NCBI GenBank assembly: GCA_903895255.1
Contig: CAITTG010000036.1
Location: forward strand, 1 to 64,000
From: an uncultured Verrucomicrobia subdivision 3 bacterium
GTDB lineage: Bacteria; Verrucomicrobiota; Verrucomicrobiia; Limisphaerales; UBA11358
Length of the DNA stretch: 64,000 nucleotides
Direction: 5' to 3'
In this document: positions 36,701 through 43,266 of the stretch, one piece after another
Position numbering within the stretch: the stretch's first letter is position 1
Layout: each line of letters starts with the position of its first letter
Position numbers and translations under genes: made by a program
Notes under the pieces: generated by a model
The model's input: the letters and a program-made list of their open reading frames with translations, nothing else
Databases searched by the model: none
What the model was told of the DNA's origin: nothing

Positions 36701-37691
36701 ACTTTCGGCCGCGAACACTTACGCGGGCCGGACGACGATCACTGGCGGTGTGCTCCTGGCCAACAATACCACTGGCAGCGCCACTGGCACCAACACCGTA
36801 AACATCAGCACCGGCGGCGCACTGGGTGGCACGGGGATCATCTCGGGCGCGGTCACTAACAACTCCGGCGGCATCCTGCTGCCGGGTGCGAATGGCATCG
36901 GCACGCTGACAGTCAGCAACTACCTGGCGCTGCTGGCCGGCTCCACGAGCACCTTTGCGGTGAATGGCAGCACGCCAACCAATACCGGCGTTGCGCTCGG
37001 TGGCAATGTGACTTATGGCGGGGTGTTAAACATTGTGACGAACGGCACGTTCAGCGTTGGTCAAAAATTCACCTTGTTCAGCGGCGCGGGCGCGACGAAT
37101 GCCGGCAACTTTGCGAGCATCGCTGGCAGCCCGGGCGCTGGCAAGGCCTTCAGCTTCACCAACGGCGTGTTGACGGTGGTCGCCAGCGGCCCGACGCTGA
37201 CGAGCGTAACCCCGAACCCGGCGACCGGTTCAAGCTATGCCATCAACCTGAGTTTGACCGGCAGCGGGTTCACCGGGGCCACTGCGGTGTTGTTGACCAA
37301 CATGACGGCGGCGGCGGGAGCCAGCTATGTGCCGGTGGTGAACAGTGACAGCAGCATCTCGGTCAGCTTCGTGCCGGGCACGGCGGCCGGCACCTGGAAT
37401 GCCACGGTGGTGAACGGCACCCCCTCCGCGCAGGTTCCCTTTACGGTAACCGTACCCGGAGTGGTAAACATCAACGCGGCCAACCTGAATGCCGCCGGCC
37501 CCTGGAAGTTGGTATTGAGCGGCACGGGTGGCGTCCCCGGACACAGCTACGCCGTGATGAGTTCCACTAACCTGAGCCAATCGGTATGGACTCCGGTCGC
37601 TACCAACACGTTTAATGCTGACGGTAGTTTTGGTTACACCAATACGGTGAATGCGGGCACGCCGAGCCTGTTCCTCCGCATCCAACAATAA
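27711..37691 (+). CDS. Giant secreted autotransporter-associated beta-strand-repeat protein (3326 residues)
   Basis: The protein opens with an unusually long N-terminus before the signal core LLPAAALALLAATLAPLSAA (about residues 53-72). Residues of about 73-265 form a domain shared with the gene at 37992. The rest is a long beta-helix built from autotransporter-associated (PATR-type) repeats; I count about 17 units of the form LSGANTYTGATTVNGGTL, interspersed with modules of the type WTGASDNTWENAGNW. A module of about 110 residues occurs twice (from 29164 and 33109). Near the C-terminus an IPT-like domain (PTLTSVTPNPATGSSYAINL) precedes a short domain ending GTPSLFLRIQQ. There is no outer-membrane beta-barrel and no PEP-CTERM anchor. 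The likely role is a surface or matrix protein binding cells or substrate; this is inference. Confidence 0.85.
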   Translation: MKPNPISLTLAKLSGLNTAGLPPGSGSPSPELVRPMSLAGRFICKARAGARLLPAAALALLAATLAPLSAAAATIAWNGPAIINDDTDVVTNGTAVYAYTGGSAGQTVNGETFAAGNSGTAWGANVTLTGFGSSYSGFGGGTAAPWSGLSTAYQTVLQGGAYGGASAGTVTLNNLTVGHVYSVQIWVNDSRSGITGRTETAAGGGNTVLLVYNANAQGSLGEFAVGYFVANAATQSFTLTPGSSSGSVQLNALSVYDLGGSLKTWLGTTDNSWGTPGNWAPVGAPTVLGESVLFNNNSPAGNLATLLDAAYNLVTLTLSNAPAPVSVGNDGNTLTLNGGVSLLGASQSLTISDPVVLGASQTWNVANNGILTITNGGVAGSAALTIAGGGTVSFGAPATYTGDTFISGGNLTLTSGASLASENISVAGTLTVGNGASLSATNITVATSSKFALSGSGALAGGPTLTLAGGATFDVSAESPTFALNGGTVTNATAGAILNGPADFTSGTLSMAFDGVNPPFIQTNGTLTLSSATVVTVNNTGAVLLAGTYPVITAATTGNVGSNAVSDSLPAVVLTGNGAVGPVSLAISPSGTLQMVVGTGDVWTGASDNTWENAGNWTGGNPGGPYANPTDPVVFNNLSTANLNTTLSNPIVANSVSVLNPSAAVSIGGSGSLEIGNGGINMQSASQDLTISVPLTVPDSANWNVAAGRNLNINGGATGGSGPTIVGAGSVNLNSPVTFQGTTTVSGGSTLKMTAPNVLSSVAASTLAVNGVLDLNSQSEAIDSLSGNGIVDNTGVGPATLTNGFSGDSTTFNGIIRNTGGPLALQVNGGNLTLNSTNNSYSGGTTFNQGATLWFPISSTLSTGPVTFNPGSGTYTGNSAFTNALSLNGCWLRLGGNLDSQTWSGPVTVTNNFQMSGDNGGCTLTLSGPMNIGTGGIVITNFGNEGPPEGYNVSLVGDALTGVISGSGGITYYLNGGNSRLTVQGANTYTGGTIVNGTGNGKLNVWGGVNPFSTGPVTLNSGAIIEAAPSSATVTNALTLNGGILQSEPQYNNYNTLTWTGPITMTADSALIQGATGALNSNQSSGVNVNGPINIGGFTLACFSSVATYGGNTINGPISGSGLIIVSNNVLQLNGTNTFAGTFRAAGGSMGVGNSYALQNAILDMNADDTGAVSFSQNPFIGALSGTRNLANAGYTFTIGNNNNNNATYSGNLTGNGGLIKIGSSTQTLSGVNAYGGNTTVAGGTLSLAQPTLALLSTLSVSNGAVLNLTYNATNPVTALVLGGTNEPRGVYNSANSGGLITGSGSIQVGVGQVVWTGRLNSQWTTNLLAAPYNWSYNSNAENYADGSAVLFDDTLTNNSTVNITNGNVTPAQVNFNNNKTNYTFLGTNGIVGSCALVKNGTGSVTLNTTNTYTGPTTVNAGVLTIGGSGIGSLGNGSYAGSITNNGTLNFSSATAQTLSGAIVGTGVINDSDTGGMALNGANTFSGGFNLNPGAGNLGSGTTSSAGVALQFGTGPVSMSSSAQGTYAGIYGTATQTYTNTLTANGALVRIGGGNSRQMTWAGPVILSTNGLEAGGDGGTSASGVVFTGNFTFNTTNSFLTAFDNEGCAVYGGISGNGVVLNTANSSAAVGLVLYGPLSGSMSLYNVSGTVTLSGASTFTGTLRSGGGSVTVANAWALQNATLDMNPADSGTVTFNQASFIGSLTDTRNLASSYTLTVGSNNASSSFGGVLSGTGGLTKAGTGMLTLSGANTYTGATTVNGGDLVVNGGSIASAVTAVAGGAILDVSAAASTLTLGSSSTLANTSVGAVLNGAINASVGTLSLVYDGVHPAFIQTNGSLTVSSSTVFTVNNVGPTLTQGAYQIIAAAAAGNPGSVSAGALPQTVIVTGNGAVGLATLQINGSGGLNLVVGSPLAWTGASSTSWNTGGNWTTASVPTNGSIIDFTGASTANLATVLNANFNLLALNVLNPAGAVSIGGANTLTLTNGISLAAATTNLTITAPVVLGASQPWTVTNNSTLSVSGGVSGSGALTVLGGGTVALGGANTYSGATIVNGGNLNLIGQLSGSSITVSNGGAINESASGVITGSATFTQNSAKTSTLGGPNTFTGAITVSAGELDITNWGATGLAGPVVGNTAATATLGIFGGTLALGANTFTIGSGSSPAYTGIVNQTGGTVSYTGGTATLIGNGLGSVGIYNLSGGTFTSGAYSANNRGVMLAVNSGCTGIFNLSGTGVLSFPLAELQVGRNDSAVWGGTAIYTQNGGTATFGYLAIGGSSTSSGTIATFAITNGTFVATNFQTLVAAPSSIATLYLGGGAQVTLPAFPTRAGTANITFDFTNGFLAPLAASASYLPAGTFNNANLTTNGANFNVASLNPVTVGQILQNAPAQAGTLTKSGPGTLTLSAANTYTGATTVSAGELVGASGSSCASSPVTVAAGATNGVQVLAANGQWTCGALNYGAGTAFADFNLGGFIPSTTTAPLQVAGTLAFNGSPNFIIRNVAAGMTNGVYPLISYGSLSGTPPTSFISTVVSGSLSNNAASKIIYLVVNNAAGNYGNPLLWAVGSGNWDAGVSGNWKNTNGTPSQLYYDPTAVIFDDTASGASPILVNKAVTVSPASVTVNSTNKNYVISGSAIAGAATLTKNGSGRLTISSGNTYTGNTVINGGTLEVDANSALGTGQVTLSGGALSNNVSATLPNAVVLSTGTNLVGVGSGQTLTLAGAVSSTGGLVLSGPGTLSLAGADSYIGGTTVGAGRLQIRNTTTSGTNYNIAGGATLELTATTVNPLSVASIFTNSGTLLFDGGGNGVTVFNAAGNDVVQLAAGGLVWVTGNTTVTGSSGYHGIWSANLGSLEVDAGSTINFVETGGSTAGTVAQFDALNGGGTISMGYQFYKVLSIGNANGSGIFSGSLKDVGSPALLALVKNGTGTETLTGTNTYTSSTTINGGTLTIGGAGVLGNGAYAALITNNAALNYNSSAAQTLSGIISGTGSLTNSGPGALTLSAANTYAGRTTITGGVLLANNTTGSATGTNTVNISTGGALGGTGIISGAVTNNSGGILLPGANGIGTLTVSNYLALLAGSTSTFAVNGSTPTNTGVALGGNVTYGGVLNIVTNGTFSVGQKFTLFSGAGATNAGNFASIAGSPGAGKAFSFTNGVLTVVASGPTLTSVTPNPATGSSYAINLSLTGSGFTGATAVLLTNMTAAAGASYVPVVNSDSSISVSFVPGTAAGTWNATVVNGTPSAQVPFTVTVPGVVNINAANLNAAGPWKLVLSGTGGVPGHSYAVMSSTNLSQSVWTPVATNTFNADGSFGYTNTVNAGTPSLFLRIQQ
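29164..29510 (+). repeat. Internal protein module, copy A
   Basis: This segment encodes about 115 residues including GTLSMAFDGVNPPFIQTNGT, TVVTVNNTGAVLLAGTYPVI and VVLTGNGAVGPVSL. It matches the segment at 33109-33444 in the same gene and the one at 42661-42990 in the next gene in order and spacing of motifs. Confidence 0.6.
33109..33444 (+). repeat. Internal protein module, copy B
   Basis: This segment encodes SVGAVLNGAINASVGTLSLV, HPAFIQTNGSLTVSSSTVF and VIVTGNGAVGLATLQING. It is closest to the copy in the neighbouring gene at 42661-42990, and more distantly to copy A. Confidence 0.6.
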
Positions 37692-37721
37692 AAATTGGTT
37701 GGGCTGGTTTGGGTTAAACAA

Positions 37722-37757
37722 GAGGCCGTCGCAGTCATGGGTTGCTGCGACGGCCTC
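37722..37757 (+). terminator. Strong intrinsic-type terminator hairpin after the giant gene
   Basis: GAGGCCGTCGCAG (37722-37734) and CTGCGACGGCCTC (37745-37757) form a perfect 13-base-pair stem with a 10-base loop, 30 bases after the stop codon. The following AACTGTTTATTAAAAC is only moderately T-rich. It separates the giant gene from the GH128 operon. Confidence 0.75.
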
Positions 37758-37833
37758 AACTGTTTATTAAAACTCCCGCACCAGGGAATCAGCGGTTGGC
37801 AAGCCACGCCGCCAGCCTGGCCAGGGTGGTTTT

Positions 37834-37850
37834 ATCCCGAAACCTCGGGG
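37834..37850 (+). repeat. Palindromic motif copy 5, with adjoining hairpin
   Basis: ATCCCGAAACCTCGGGG is a member of the palindrome family with one arm mismatch. It overlaps a second inverted repeat, GGGGTTGGCAACCCC (37847-37861). Both lie in the 300-base gap between the terminator and the GH128 gene start at 37992; I found no gene in that gap. Confidence 0.5.
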
Positions 37851-37991
37851 TTGGCAACCCCTGTAAAAGGGTGCATATTAAAACATAAATTCTGCCCCAT
37901 TACATTTACTGACAAAGCATTATCCGCTTGAGCCAGGCCAATCCAGAGTGGACCAATATTTAAAAGTCAAAGCCGTCAGCCCCTGAAACGC

Positions 37992-40900
37992 ATGCTCCAA
38001 CCGTCAGCGAATATCCTTTTTCAGCCCCCCTCGGATTGGTTCGCCCGGCTGCCTGCCCGGAGCCCCCTGTCCCGGGCCGGCCGCCTTGTGTGGCGGTTGC
38101 TGGTGGCTGGTTTATGCCTGCCGGCCGCAGCGGGTTTTGCGGCCGCCATCACGTGGGGCACCTCGGGCACCATCAGTGGTGACTCGGATGTCAACACCAA
38201 TGGTGCCGCGCTCTATGCCTATTCGGGGGGGGGCGCGACCGTTAACGGCGTGGCATTCGCGGCGACCGGCAACGGAAACACCTGGGGCAATGTGATTTTC
38301 ACCAGCTTCGGCGGTTTCAATGCCGTCTTTGGCGCCACCGCATCACCATTCAACACTTTATCCACTGCCTATCAAACCGTCCTTTCCACCGCTGCCTGGG
38401 GCAGTGGCACCTCCGGCACCGTAAGCCTGAACAACCTGATTTCAGGCCATGCCTACTCAGTGCAGATTTGGGTGAACGACAGCCGGGGAAGCTATCAATA
38501 CCGGTATGAATCGGTCACCAGCACCGGCGGCAACACCGTCACGCTGCATTTCGCGCCCAACTCAAACAGCGCCGGCGCTGTCGGTCAATGCGTGGCTGGC
38601 ACTTTTGTGGCCAATGGCACCAGCCAGACGTTCTCAATCAACGGCAATTCCGTGGTTCAGATCAACGCCATCAATGTGCGCGACGTGGGCGTGTATGTGT
38701 TTACTCCGACGGTTTTAAACCCGACGCGTTTGAACCTTGCCAAATATCAACCCGTCATCACGGATTCGGTGAATTCATCGCAACCGGCTCCCGTCAATGG
38801 CTTGGGGACCAGCTCTTTTATCACGGATGGCCTGGCCAACAACGACAGTTACTGGCAGAGTAGTCCCACCGGGGCGCACTGGGCGCAAGTGGTGTTCCCG
38901 TTTCCGGTGACGGTGGGCAGCGCCCAGCTCGCCATGGGGCGCGACACCGTGTCGCCGCCGACAGTGTTCTGGTTTCAATATTTAACCAACTCCACGTGGG
39001 TTACCGTGCCCGGCACCACCGTGGTGGGCAACACCAACAAGGAGGTGAACCTGGTTTTCACCACCCCGATCACCTCCAGTTCCTTTCGTTTTTATGATTC
39101 CCTGGATGGCAATGTCTATCTCCGGGAGTTGGCGCTCTATGCGCCCAACGGCACCAACGGCTATCCCTTTGGCACCGATTTCACCCTCGATTTGGCCCAT
39201 AAACAGCCGGTGTTTGCCACGGCCAATTCCGCCGGTAATTATCCTTTGCTCGCAGTGGACGGCCGGATCAGCCCTTCCTCCGCCTGGCAGACCACGTTGG
39301 TGGGCAGCAACTCCCTGCTGATCAACCTGCAGTTCACCAACAAAATTGGCAGCGCACACCTGTATTCCGGGGCGACGGGCGTGCCGCCACTGGGCAATTT
39401 CGTTCTGCAATACTGGACCGGGGGCGCGTGGCAGAACATTCCCGGCGGCAGCGTGACGGGCAACACCAACGGCACCCTGATGATTCCCTTCACCACGCCG
39501 GTCACCACCACCAAAGTGCAACTGCTCTTCACCAACGCCGGCGTCAGCGCGGTGCAGGAGTTGTGCGTTTTTTCCGCCAACAGCAATGGTGGCTATCCCC
39601 TGGGTGCCGGGGTGACCACGAACGCGCCGATCACCGCCAAATATGACACCTTCTCTGATTCATATTATTGCCTTAGCAACGCGGCGGCCGGCCAGGCGGT
39701 CGTGGAAAGCAACGGGGTCCCCTTGTTGGGCATCAGCAATGTGACCAACTTTTTGAGCCAGTATCAAGTGCTGCTGAATTACGACAACGGCACCTATCGG
39801 TTGCGGAATCGCAAAACGGGCTGGTGTCTTTCAGGCGCGCAACTGACGACCAATGCAGGGGCGCTGCTCGTGGATGAGCCTTACGCGGTGCTGCCGGATC
39901 AGGAATGGTATTTCCAGCCGGTGGATGGTTTGAATTATTATTTGATCAACCAGTTCAGCGGTTTGGTGGTGGACACGCAGGGCGGGGGAGGGGCTCCGGG
40001 AACGATTTTGGTGCAGAATGTGATGACCAACAGCCCCAGCCAGCTCTGGCAGTTCCCGCTGGTCGCGATCTTTCCCAAGAAGGGCAGCGGTGGGCCCAGT
40101 CTCTCCGGCATACAAAACTCCAGTTGGTGCTATACCTGGTGGGTGGTTACCGGCGATTCATTTCCGACGAACAATGTCTTTTACCCCATGAACGATTCGG
40201 CTTGGTATTTGGGGTCCACCCTGTCCGGCAATCTGCAGAATTTTCAGCGCTCCTGGCGGCTCAATGGCCAGTCGCAAATCCTGATGGGCTATAACGAACC
40301 GGATCAGACCACCCAAGGCAATTTGGATCCCACCAATGGCGCCATCTATTGGCACAACTTTAACAACCTGGACATGCCCCTGGCAGCTCCCGCCCCCGCC
40401 AATGGGGGTGGCTCCTGGTTGCCGATATTTTTTGGTTACGTCACCAATTGGGGCTTGCGGGTGGATTACCTGCCCGCCCATTTATACCCCGGCAACAACT
40501 CCAGCGCCTCCTCCGGCATCTGGATCAACTCCCTGCAAAGTGAATACAATACCTGGGGCATTCCGATGTGGACGACTGAGTTTGGCTGCGTGGACTGGGC
40601 CGGCAATCAAAGTTGGACCGAGGAAAACAATTACAATGCCCTGGCCGAATTCCTGTGGCGGGCGGAGAGTTTGCCCTGGCTGCGGAAGTACGCCATATTT
40701 TCTTTCGGCGGCGCGCTGGCCCCCAATCCGTGGACGGCGACCACCCCGGCCCCCACTTCAAATTGCTTCGACACCAATAATGTTTTGACACCCTTGGGGG
40801 AACTCTATGGTGCCTGGGATGGCGATGCGAATGTGCAAACCAACAAGGCTTATTACCTCCACAACAGCAGCACCAGCAAGCGCCTGGCCAACCCCCTTGC

Positions 40901-43220
40901 CTCCCCGGCGCCCGATGCCAAAAGCATTCTCGTGCGGGATAACTCGGTCCAATGGACACTGGTGACGGCGGGAAGTGCCAATTTGTATTATCTGATTTCC
41001 GCTTTGGACGGACGACGGCTCAGTTACAGCGGCAGTTCGCTCAGCCTGGTTGCACCGGGCACGACGGGCACCGCCGCGCAATGGTCACTGGCGTCCTATC
41101 AATATGGCTGGTATTACCTGCAGCACCCTGCCACCGGCAAGGAGTTGTCGCTGGCTTACAACAACGCGACGTTCACCCCGACTTACAACATGGTCGCCAG
41201 CACCACCACCGGCACCGCCGTCCAGTGGCGCTTTATCGTTCCGCCCGCCGCAATTCCATGGACCGGTGGCACCAATGCTTTCTGGGCAACGTTTGGCAAT
41301 TGGAATAATGGAACTATTCCACCAGTGGGGCAATCCGCGGCCTTAAATAGCCTGTCCACCGCCCCCCCAACTCAGGGACAACCGGTGACATTTAACAGCC
41401 TGTCCAATACCAATCTGGCCACAGTGTTAAATACGAATGTTTTTGTCTCCACCATCACCGTGACCGCGCCCGCCGGCCCGGTTTCGATTGCCGGGGTGAA
41501 CTTGCTAACGGTCGGCAGCGGGATCGACCTTTCCAGCGCAAGTCAGGATCTGGCCATTACCGCCCCGGTACGGCTGGGGGGCAGCCAGCCAGCGACCATA
41601 AACTTCATCGTCACCAACACACACACCTTGAGTATCTACGGCAATGTGTCGGACTTTGGCAATGCGGCCCTGAATGTGGCGGGCGGGGGCACGGTGTGGC
41701 TGGGCGGAACCGCCACTTATGCCGGCAACACCACGGTTGGCGGCGGGACCTTAAATGTGACCGGCTCCTGCAACCCCGACCAGCCGGGGGGCACCAATAT
41801 TTTTGTGGTGAACGGCGGCGCGCTGACCTTTGACTCGGGTTCGGCCACGAATAATTTCAACGGGGATGGTTTTGGCTATGCGCCCCAAATCTCCACCAGC
41901 GGCAATGCCGGAACGTTGACGCTGCAATCCGGCACCCTCAACTTGAACACCATGACTAACGCCGGCACGGGAAATTATGCTGGCTTGCTGCTGGGCTGCA
42001 ACAACCCTACGGCCAATGGCACCCTGATTGTCAACGGCGGCAGCCTCAATGTGCCCGGGCGAATCTTGCTGGCCGCCAACGCCGCCGGGGCCAAAGGCAC
42101 CCTCACCATCAATGGTGGCCGGGTCACTTTGGGAACGCCAGGCAGCAGCGGCAGCTACACCGCCGTCAACGGCCAGGGGTTGCTTTGGCTCGGCGGTTCC
42201 ACCTCCACGGTCAATCTCTTTGGCGGCACCCTGGCGTTGTGGAGTCTGTATGACCCCTCAAGCGGCAGCAGTGCGACCGTAAATCTCAGCGGCGGCACCC
42301 TGCAGGCACTCTATAATAATCCCACCTTCACCGCGGTCACCGCCGGCACCCTGACCCTGAAGGTAAGCACCAATGGGGCCACCATCGACCCCGCCGGCTA
42401 TGTCATTACCATCCCCAACCCGCTCACCCACGACAGCGGGTTGAGCGGCCCGGATGGCGGGTTGTCCGTCAGCGACTCCCTCGGCGGCGGCACGCTGACG
42501 CTTTCCGCCATCAATACTTACACGGGCCCCACCACCGTGGCTGCCGGCACCCTGGCCCTGACGGGCAGTGGCTCCCTGGCGAGCACCCTGATCACCGTGG
42601 CCGGCGGCGCGAGCTTCAATGTGGCGGGTAAAGCCCCGGCGTTTACGCTGGGAAATGGTCGCACGCTGGCAAACAGCTCGGTCGGGGCGGTGTTGAATGG
42701 GAACCTCGATTGCAGCGCGGGCTCCCTGGCGTTGGTGAGCGATGGAACCAACGCGGCTTTCGTGCAAACTAACGGCTCGCTGACCCTGTCAGCTGGCACG
42801 GTGGTCACCGTCAATAATCTCGGGGCTATGCTGCCCGCCGGAATCCATCCGCTGATTGCGGCGGTCTTGGCGGACCAGCCCGGCAAAGTAACGGGCGCTT
42901 TACCCACTGTGGTGGTCACGGGCAACGGCGCCGCCGGGCCTGCCACGCTGCAAACCAACCGCGCGGGTGGCGTGGACCTGGTGGTGGGCAGCGTGGTCGC
43001 CACCAATCCCCCCACCCTCAACTTCAGCTACCAAAGCGGCGCGATAACCCTTACCTGGCCGGGCGATCATTTGGGTTGGCTGGCGCAGTCCAACGCAGTG
43101 GACTTGACCAGTTCAAATTTCTGGTTCGATATTCTGGGCTCCCAGTCCGCCACCAACCTGGTGGTGCCCGTCAATCCCGGAAATTCCAATGTGTTTTTCC
43201 GCCTCCGCTATCCCTTTTGA
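37992..43220 (+). CDS. Multidomain secreted GH128-type glucanase fused to lectin, discoidin and beta-strand-repeat modules
   Basis: The 1742-residue product has a long N-terminus before its signal core (LLVAGLCLPAAAGFAAA). Domains in order: the N-terminal domain shared with the 27711 gene (about 52-235); two F5/8 discoidin-type domains (about 247-395 and 400-545); a ricin-like beta-trefoil (550-694); a GH128/Asl1-like catalytic barrel (695-935); a second ricin-like domain to about 1085; and autotransporter-associated repeats with the NWNNG and VLNGNLDCSAGSLALV modules to the C-terminus. Catalytic acids are predicted as E769 in MGYNEPDQ and E863 in MWTTEFGCVDW; YLPAHLYPG fits the family. GH128 enzymes cleave beta-1,3-glucans. 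The gene starts a five-gene forward operon with two fucosidases and a two-component system. This fusion looks unusual. Confidence 0.82.
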   Translation: MLQPSANILFQPPSDWFARLPARSPLSRAGRLVWRLLVAGLCLPAAAGFAAAITWGTSGTISGDSDVNTNGAALYAYSGGGATVNGVAFAATGNGNTWGNVIFTSFGGFNAVFGATASPFNTLSTAYQTVLSTAAWGSGTSGTVSLNNLISGHAYSVQIWVNDSRGSYQYRYESVTSTGGNTVTLHFAPNSNSAGAVGQCVAGTFVANGTSQTFSINGNSVVQINAINVRDVGVYVFTPTVLNPTRLNLAKYQPVITDSVNSSQPAPVNGLGTSSFITDGLANNDSYWQSSPTGAHWAQVVFPFPVTVGSAQLAMGRDTVSPPTVFWFQYLTNSTWVTVPGTTVVGNTNKEVNLVFTTPITSSSFRFYDSLDGNVYLRELALYAPNGTNGYPFGTDFTLDLAHKQPVFATANSAGNYPLLAVDGRISPSSAWQTTLVGSNSLLINLQFTNKIGSAHLYSGATGVPPLGNFVLQYWTGGAWQNIPGGSVTGNTNGTLMIPFTTPVTTTKVQLLFTNAGVSAVQELCVFSANSNGGYPLGAGVTTNAPITAKYDTFSDSYYCLSNAAAGQAVVESNGVPLLGISNVTNFLSQYQVLLNYDNGTYRLRNRKTGWCLSGAQLTTNAGALLVDEPYAVLPDQEWYFQPVDGLNYYLINQFSGLVVDTQGGGGAPGTILVQNVMTNSPSQLWQFPLVAIFPKKGSGGPSLSGIQNSSWCYTWWVVTGDSFPTNNVFYPMNDSAWYLGSTLSGNLQNFQRSWRLNGQSQILMGYNEPDQTTQGNLDPTNGAIYWHNFNNLDMPLAAPAPANGGGSWLPIFFGYVTNWGLRVDYLPAHLYPGNNSSASSGIWINSLQSEYNTWGIPMWTTEFGCVDWAGNQSWTEENNYNALAEFLWRAESLPWLRKYAIFSFGGALAPNPWTATTPAPTSNCFDTNNVLTPLGELYGAWDGDANVQTNKAYYLHNSSTSKRLANPLASPAPDAKSILVRDNSVQWTLVTAGSANLYYLISALDGRRLSYSGSSLSLVAPGTTGTAAQWSLASYQYGWYYLQHPATGKELSLAYNNATFTPTYNMVASTTTGTAVQWRFIVPPAAIPWTGGTNAFWATFGNWNNGTIPPVGQSAALNSLSTAPPTQGQPVTFNSLSNTNLATVLNTNVFVSTITVTAPAGPVSIAGVNLLTVGSGIDLSSASQDLAITAPVRLGGSQPATINFIVTNTHTLSIYGNVSDFGNAALNVAGGGTVWLGGTATYAGNTTVGGGTLNVTGSCNPDQPGGTNIFVVNGGALTFDSGSATNNFNGDGFGYAPQISTSGNAGTLTLQSGTLNLNTMTNAGTGNYAGLLLGCNNPTANGTLIVNGGSLNVPGRILLAANAAGAKGTLTINGGRVTLGTPGSSGSYTAVNGQGLLWLGGSTSTVNLFGGTLALWSLYDPSSGSSATVNLSGGTLQALYNNPTFTAVTAGTLTLKVSTNGATIDPAGYVITIPNPLTHDSGLSGPDGGLSVSDSLGGGTLTLSAINTYTGPTTVAAGTLALTGSGSLASTLITVAGGASFNVAGKAPAFTLGNGRTLANSSVGAVLNGNLDCSAGSLALVSDGTNAAFVQTNGSLTLSAGTVVTVNNLGAMLPAGIHPLIAAVLADQPGKVTGALPTVVVTGNGAAGPATLQTNRAGGVDLVVGSVVATNPPTLNFSYQSGAITLTWPGDHLGWLAQSNAVDLTSSNFWFDILGSQSATNLVVPVNPGNSNVFFRLRYPF
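42661..42990 (+). repeat. Protein module shared with the 27711 gene, copy C
   Basis: This segment encodes SSVGAVLNGNLDCSAGSLAL, AAFVQTNGSLTLSAGTVVTV and TVVVTGNGAAGPATLQTN. It corresponds to copies A and B in the preceding gene, showing that the two giant genes have exchanged or inherited modules at both ends. Confidence 0.6.
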
Positions 43221-43266
43221 CCGCCGCCCGAACCCACGCCATAACCAGAATAGCAAATCAAACAAC

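Noticed and set aside
27711..37691. The short repeated phrases in the giant gene as a CRISPR-like or tandem DNA array
   Set aside because: The repeats are conserved at protein level with variable DNA and spacing, as in beta-helix passengers; there are no identical repeats with unique spacers.
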